NCBI GenBank assembly: GCA_964434955.1
Contig: CAYSXI010000180.1
Span: forward strand, 1 to 10,742
Origin: JANQLU01 sp964434955
Lineage (GTDB): Bacteria > Planctomycetota > Planctomycetia > Pirellulales > Pirellulaceae
Length of the DNA stretch: 10,742 nt
Direction of reading: 5' to 3'
Part shown: positions 6,491 through 10,742 of the stretch, in pieces
Layout: every line of letters begins with the position of its first letter
Position numbering within the stretch: position 1 is the stretch's first letter
The notes under the pieces: model-generated
The model's input: only the letters and a program-made list of their open reading frames with translations
Databases searched by the model: none
What the model was told of the DNA's origin: nothing
Position numbers and translations under genes: made by a program

Positions 6491-9318
6491 TTAAGGTCGT
6501 TTGCGAATCAACTTCATTTCTCGCAGATCCATGACCGCATTTTTCGCTTTGCGAACCGGTTCAACACGGAGACAATAGTTGCCCGAGCCCAACTCCACGG
6601 ATCCAACTTCGCGTTCCACGAAATTCTGAAAATGCCCGGTGTCTTTGACGGTAAACTCCTGGTACCGCACGAGGGCTGGAGCTGCTTCATCAACGTACTC
6701 ACCGCGATAGATGCAAATGGCGACGCGACTCCCGCCTTGGCCTTTGCCACAGCCCTGAAATATCTGCAGATCAAATGAACCCGGTTTGTCGACATAAAAC
6801 TTCCATTCGGCCTTGTCACCAGGTTTGGCCCAGAAACCGAGCGTGTTCTTAATCGTCTTTGGTTCGTATCGGAGAACCGTTCCCAAAACGGTCGAGTCAC
6901 GAGAATGCAGTGTGATGGCATTGTCTTTCTCAGTAATCCTCTTGGCTGAGCCTTCGGGGATGGGAGTCAGAATCAATGCCTTGAGATTCATGACGGCCGC
7001 TTCAACTTTTTCGAGCCCTCGAACGGTGATCGTTTTTTCCTTGGTGTCGGCGAAATAGATTTCTCCCAGGTCAGCGGTTTGATAGGTATACCAGCTGCCG
7101 GTCCCATTGATTTCGCCTTCCAGTTTTTGATCGTCGAAGTCCACACGAACCTTGGTCCCGGCGCGATTCCCGGACAATGAATAGGTCAACTCGACGCGGT
7201 ATTTCCCCCATCGACTTGGCTTGTAATTCCAANNNNNNNNNNNNNNNNNNNNNNNNNNNNNNNNNNNNNNNNNNNNNNNNNNNNNNNNNNNNNNNNNNNN
7301 NNNNNNNNNNNNNNNNNNNNNNNNNNNNNNNNTGAATAGGTCAACTCGACGCGGTATTTCCCCCATCGACTTGGCTTGTAATTCCAACTTACCCGATCGT
7401 CGAGATTCGACCAGAATCCAATGCGATGGTTGCCAGGATGAGTCTCGAGCTTGGCGGTCTTACCGATGACTTTCGCGTCCAAAGCACTCAACACGATCGT
7501 GCCATCGGGAAACTGCTTTGATTTCTCGGCATACAAGACATCCAGATGCTCGAATTTCGATCGTAAGTCACTGCCATTAACGACGTGAATCTCACTCGCG
7601 TCCCGGTTAAATTCGAACTGAAACCGCTTGCGAGGGTCGAATTCTTCGCCAACTCGAACGATGTTGGGAAAGGGAGTTGGAACACGCAACCTGTCTTTGA
7701 ACGGAACCTCCAGCTCGAATATCGCCGCAGCGTTGCGACGCTCGACGATCTTCCCCCAGCTGGTCGAATGGCCTCGCGTCGGTGCGGTTCGATTCCTTCG
7801 ATAAAAGTCCAATTGCGCCTTGAGCCGCTTTTCGACTTCGGGGAACTTGGACGATACGTTCGTGGTTTCTCCCGGATCGTTTTCGAGATCGAAAAGCTGC
7901 CCTCGGGACTTGGGATCAACGTCCGGAATCGCGAATTCTTTCAAGTGATCTCGCGTGTAATTGTTGCCGCCCGAACCTTTGTGGTCCAAATATTTCCAAC
8001 GTCCTTGTCGAATCGCCAGCGCCAGGCTCATCGTTTGATGAATCGTAAAATCACGAACCGGTTTTTCCTGGGTTGGATTCGCCAGGAGACTCGACAAGTC
8101 GAAACTATCCTCGGCCGCGTCATTGGGCAAACGTTGCTTTGAGATTGCCGCGCAAGTTGCCATGATATCGGTCAAGCAGACCGTTTGCTTGCAAACTGCC
8201 GAAGACCTGATTTTCGCCGGCCATTGAACAATCATGGGAACACGGTGTCCGCCTTCCCAGTTGTCACGTTTGATTCCGCGCCATGGATGGGCTCCATCGT
8301 GTTGATGCGTTTTCCGCATGTTAATAATTGAACCCACTTCCGGACCGTTGTCACTTGTGAAAATCACAAGCGTATTATCATCGACGCCTTGCTCTTTCAA
8401 TGTCTTCAAAAGCTCGCCGACGATGTGATCCATTTCCAGGATGAAATCCCCGTGAGGGCCCATTCCCGATTTACCCTGAAATTCCTTTGCCGGGAACGAA
8501 GGTAAGTGAACGGCCTGCATGGAGTGGAAAAGGAAAAAAGGCTGTTCCTTGTTTGATTCGACGTGTCGCTTGATGAACGCTTTGCTTTTCTCAAGAAAAA
8601 CCAAATCGACTCGTTCGAGATCAAAATCGTCGGCAATCATTCCCCGCCGGTTGTCTCGAGAATAGGGATGTTTTGGCAGCTTCGATTTGTCGAGCAGCTG
8701 GGTGGGAGGATTGGGAATCTTGTCGCCATTCATGTAGGCGTACAACCAATCCGTTGTTGGACAACAAACGGTTCCAAAAAATTCGTCGAATCCGCGATGA
8801 ATGGGGCCGTCTGGGGAAGCGCGTGAATAGTCGACACGCTTAACGGCATCCAAGCCATTTCGATTGATGGCCTTGCCCTGTTTGTCGAAAAATGTCATGC
8901 CCACATGCCATTTGCCAATGCAGGCCGTTCGATATCCGGCCTTTTGCAGCATTTGCGGCAAGGTCAGGCGACCTTTTTCAATCAAACAAGGTCCGCCCAC
9001 GCCGGTAAACACACCGCGCATTCCGTTGCGAAATGCCATTCGCCCGGTCAGAAGACTGTATCGGGTTGGCGTGCAAACGGTCGACGGACTGTGTGCGTCC
9101 ACAAAACGAATCCCTCGTTTTGCCATCTGATCCAAATTGGGCGTTTGGATTTTCGATTCCGGTTGGTAGCAACGCACGTCCCCGTATCCCAGGTCATCTG
9201 CCAGGATCACGACGATGTTTGGCAACTTTTCCGAATTTGGCAAATCCTCGTTACCGAAAGCTAACGAACCAAAAGCGATCCAGGAGGCCAAACCCAAAGT
9301 CAAATAAACCAATCGCAT
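6491..9318 (-). CDS. Secreted formylglycine-dependent sulfatase with two C-terminal beta-sandwich domains (split by a false gap)
   Basis: This arylsulfatase-family enzyme hydrolyses sulfate esters, probably on a polysaccharide. The start is ATG 9318, which opens signal peptide MRLVYLTLGLASWIAFGSLAFG; an upstream TTG at 9396 would bury it. Catalytic residues are all visible: D41 and D42 (ILADDLGYGD), the formylglycine cysteine C82 in CTPTR with R86, K136 and H138 (GKWHVG), H271, D323 and N324 (FTSDNGPE), and K350 (RGIKRDN). After the catalytic core, two similar modules of about 110-140 residues follow (about 625-735 and 745-888). Both open with a GFW motif and close with V-M-x-L, resembling carbohydrate-binding-like beta-sandwiches. 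A 100-N gap at 7233-7332 breaks the frame, but collapsing the flanking 55-nt duplicate restores 890 residues ending in TAA at 6491-6493. The cysteine needs a formylglycine-generating enzyme, not present here. The exact substrate cannot be told. Confidence 0.93.
7178..7232. repeat. 55-nt duplicate abutting the gap, left copy
   Basis: This copy is identical base for base to 7333-7387 and ends exactly where the Ns begin. On the minus strand it encodes WNYKPSRWGKYRVELTYS, leading into LSGNRAG. It reads as a contig-end overlap, not a biological repeat. Confidence 0.95.
7233..7332. other. 100-N scaffold gap, probably artefactual
   Basis: There are exactly 100 Ns, the conventional placeholder for a gap of unknown size. 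Both flanks carry the same 55 nt touching the Ns, as expected when two overlapping contigs were joined without merging. Removing the Ns and one copy (155 nt) leaves a 2673-nt frame divisible by three. Confidence 0.93.
7333..7387. repeat. 55-nt duplicate abutting the gap, right copy
   Basis: Identical to 7178-7232 and begins at the first base after the Ns. On the minus strand it continues the sulfatase frame from LDDRVS into WNYKPSRWGKYRVELTYS. Confidence 0.95.
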
Positions 9319-9426
9319 CTTGCATCTCACATCGTTCGATTTGTTTCTAGTTTGCCGCAGGTTGAAATAAACCCAAGTTGAATTTACAACGAACAAGTCG
9401 GCCCCAACATTCTAGTTGAAAATTTG
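9319..9426. promoter_or_regulatory. Shared divergent regulatory region, sulfatase / CoA-transferase
   Basis: These 108 bases separate two divergent start codons and must hold both promoters. GTTGAA occurs three times on the plus strand (9361, 9377 and near 9414). GTTGAATTTACAAC (9377-9390) is an imperfect palindrome with perfect GTTG/CAAC arms. No convincing sulfatase promoter could be chosen. Confidence 0.4.
9362..9390 (+). promoter_or_regulatory. Candidate promoter of the CoA-transferase operon
   Basis: TTGAAA (9362-9367) is followed after 17 bases by TACAAC (9385-9390). Transcription from it would start near 9397, leaving a leader of about 30 bases before the ATG at 9427. The -10 hexamer lies inside the imperfect palindrome at 9377-9390, which could be an operator. 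Confidence 0.4.
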
Positions 9427-10137
9427 ATGATCGAAAAAACGTTCGAATCTCCCGAAGAAGTGGTCGCAGACATCGGCGATGGCGCTACCGTGATGATTGG
9501 TGGTTTTGGCGAAGCCGGTAGTCCGATCGAGCTGATCCATGCTTTGATCGATCTCGGGTCTCGGGATTTGACCGTGATCAATAATAATACCGGCAGTGGG
9601 CGTGTCGGTTTGGCCGCATTGATCGCGAACCGACAAGTTCGCAAGATGGTCTGCTCTTATCCGCGGACCGCCAATTCCATGGTTTTTCCCGAATTGTATC
9701 AGGCGGGTGAAATCGAATTGGAACTTGTCCCTCAAGGAACATTGGCGGAAAGAATCCGCGCCGGCGGTGCGGGAATACCGGCCTTTTATACTCGGACGTC
9801 CGTGAATACACCCCTGGCCGAAGGCAAAGAGATCCGTCAATTCAACGGCCAAGAGCATGTACTTGAATTTGGCCTTCGTGCCGACTTTGCATTGGTCAAA
9901 GCCAAAACGGCCGACCGCTTTGGAAATTTGCTTTACAACAAAACGGCCAGAAATTTTGGCCCGGTAATGTGCACGGCTGCCGAAGTCACGATTGTTCAAG
10001 CAGAATCGATTGTCGAACCTGGAGACATTGATCCCGAGGTGGTCGTAACCCCCGGCTTGTTTGTCGATCGGATGGTCAAGGTTTCGGAGCCACTTCTTGA
10101 ATCGGTCCTGGTTGCCGAAGGAGCGACGTACCCATGA
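9427..10137 (+). CDS. pcaI: CoA-transferase subunit A, 3-oxoadipate CoA-transferase-like
   Basis: Subunit A of a family I CoA-transferase, 236 residues, which is normal length. With subunit B it moves CoA from succinyl-CoA to a 3-oxoacid. If it is PcaIJ, this activates 3-oxoadipate in the beta-ketoadipate pathway of aromatic breakdown. Visible marks are the glycine-rich MIGGFGEAGSP (23-33), VPQGTLAERIRAGGAGIPAFYT, and ARNFGP (from residue 174). Several stretches (INNNTGSGRVGLAALI, VRKMVCSYPR, MVFPELYQAGEIELE) resemble PcaI more than ScoA, although the GTLAERIRAGGAGIP segment is also ScoA-like, so acetoacetate specificity remains possible. The ATG at 9427 was chosen over an adjacent in-frame TTG at 9424. 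The stop overlaps the next start as ATGA, indicating translational coupling. The protein is cytoplasmic. Confidence 0.88.
   Translation: MIEKTFESPEEVVADIGDGATVMIGGFGEAGSPIELIHALIDLGSRDLTVINNNTGSGRVGLAALIANRQVRKMVCSYPRTANSMVFPELYQAGEIELELVPQGTLAERIRAGGAGIPAFYTRTSVNTPLAEGKEIRQFNGQEHVLEFGLRADFALVKAKTADRFGNLLYNKTARNFGPVMCTAAEVTIVQAESIVEPGDIDPEVVVTPGLFVDRMVKVSEPLLESVLVAEGATYP
10118..10123 (+). promoter_or_regulatory. Shine-Dalgarno of subunit B
   Basis: AAGGAG sits 10 bases before the ATG at 10134, inside the end of subunit A. It is the clearest ribosome-binding site in the window and supports the overlapping ATGA start of subunit B. Confidence 0.6.
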
Positions 10138-10742
10138 CCGAACAAGCCCTTGGGTGGACACGCGAAGCAATGGCAAAGCGTGCTGCGTTGGATATTGAAG
10201 ACGGCTCCTACGTCAATCTCGGAATCGGAATTCCCGAAATGGTGGCCCAGTTCATTCCCGAAGGAAGGCAGGTGATTTACCACACCGAGAACGGCCTTCT
10301 TGGCATGGGACCCGAACCGGCCGAAGACGAACGGGATCCCGAGTTAATCAATGCGGGAAAGAAACCGGTCACGGCGATTCCCGGAGCGGCGTTTTTTCAT
10401 CACGCCGATAGCTTCGTCATGATCCGCGGCGGCCACATCGACCTTTGTGTTTTGGGAGCCATGCAAGTCTCACGGACCGGGGACTTGGCCAATTGGTCGA
10501 CGGGAGCGAAAGATGCCATCCCGGCGGTTGGCGGGGCGATGGATTTGGTCGCGGGGGTGAAACGAATCCACGTCGTTACCTCGCATACGACCCGCAAAGG
10601 CGAACCAAAAATCGTTGACTCCTGCACTTATCCACTAACCGGAAAATCGGTTGTTGATAGAATTTATACGAACCTTGCCGTGATCGATGTCGGGCCGGAC
10701 GGACTGGTTTGCACGGAGTTGGCGCCCGGCGTCGATTTCGAG
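10134..10742 (+). CDS. pcaJ: CoA-transferase subunit B, 3-oxoadipate CoA-transferase-like (partial, runs off right edge)
   Basis: Starting at the ATG at 10134, 203 residues are open to the last base with no stop; the family is about 210-220 residues, so only the extreme C-terminus is missing. The catalytic glutamate, which forms the CoA thioester intermediate, is E52 in HTENGLLGMGP. Other family marks are VNLGIGIP (27-34), LINAGKKPVT, AFFHHADSF, MIRGGHIDL and CTYPLTG. The segment GDLANWSTGAKDAIPAVGGAMDL is PcaJ-like; ScoA/ScoB-type proteins usually lack the IPAVGGAMDL form. It overlaps the end of subunit A by four bases (ATGA) and has its own AAGGAG, so the two should be made together as a heteromer. 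No other pca gene lies in the window, so the physiological 3-oxoacid substrate is inferred only. Confidence 0.9.
   Translation, partial: MTEQALGWTREAMAKRAALDIEDGSYVNLGIGIPEMVAQFIPEGRQVIYHTENGLLGMGPEPAEDERDPELINAGKKPVTAIPGAAFFHHADSFVMIRGGHIDLCVLGAMQVSRTGDLANWSTGAKDAIPAVGGAMDLVAGVKRIHVVTSHTTRKGEPKIVDSCTYPLTGKSVVDRIYTNLAVIDVGPDGLVCTELAPGVDFE

Noticed and set aside
7186..7387. Apparent sulfatase C-terminus GITSQVDGGNTASS and apparent new N-terminus MELQAKSMGEIPRR around the Ns
   Set aside because: Both are out-of-frame readings of the duplicated 55-mer across the placeholder gap, not real protein ends.
7178..7387. The 55-nt direct repeat as a mobile-element or recombination signature
   Set aside because: Both copies abut the Ns and lie inside one conserved coding frame; an assembly overlap explains them fully.
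9412..10176. 254-aa minus-strand open frame
   Set aside because: Antisense shadow of CoA-transferase subunit A.

Overview
The window looks like ordinary chromosomal sequence from a planctomycete, probably Pirellulaceae-like and probably a draft or metagenome assembly. This is an inference from gene content: a secreted formylglycine sulfatase with extra C-terminal beta-sandwich domains, an LL-diaminopimelate aminotransferase (DapL route to lysine and peptidoglycan), a large leucine-rich-repeat protein, a lidless Hsp70 paralogue, and mostly weak Shine-Dalgarno sequences. No phage, transposon, CRISPR or plasmid signal was seen.

Layout from left to right. A minus-strand gene for an exported protein begins at 96 and runs off the left edge, so only its signal peptide and first mature residues are visible. 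A gene-poor stretch follows, ending in tRNA-Asn(GTT) at 657-729 with a strong intrinsic terminator. A plus-strand LRR protein (940-2829) converges on dapL (minus, 2862-4088), with a hairpin between their stops. Next on the minus strand is an Hsp70/DnaK-like protein (4257-6266) with a perfect TATAAT -10 box upstream.

The minus-strand sulfatase (6491-9318) is interrupted by 100 Ns. The bases on both sides of the Ns are the same 55-nt sequence, each copy abutting the gap. Collapsing them restores one 890-aa frame, so the gap is very likely a scaffolding artefact and the gene is intact. Divergent from the sulfatase, across a short shared regulatory region, is a translationally coupled CoA-transferase pair: subunit A (9427-10137) and subunit B (10134 to the right edge, partial). 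It is closest to PcaI/PcaJ 3-oxoadipate CoA-transferase.

The genes do not form one visible system. They look like independent single-gene units plus the two-subunit CoA-transferase operon. The most useful observations are the false gap in the sulfatase, the unusual Hsp70 architecture (degenerate linker, no helical lid, a long disordered acidic tail with short hydrophobic motifs), and the tandem C-terminal domains of the sulfatase. I found no convincing undescribed multi-gene system.
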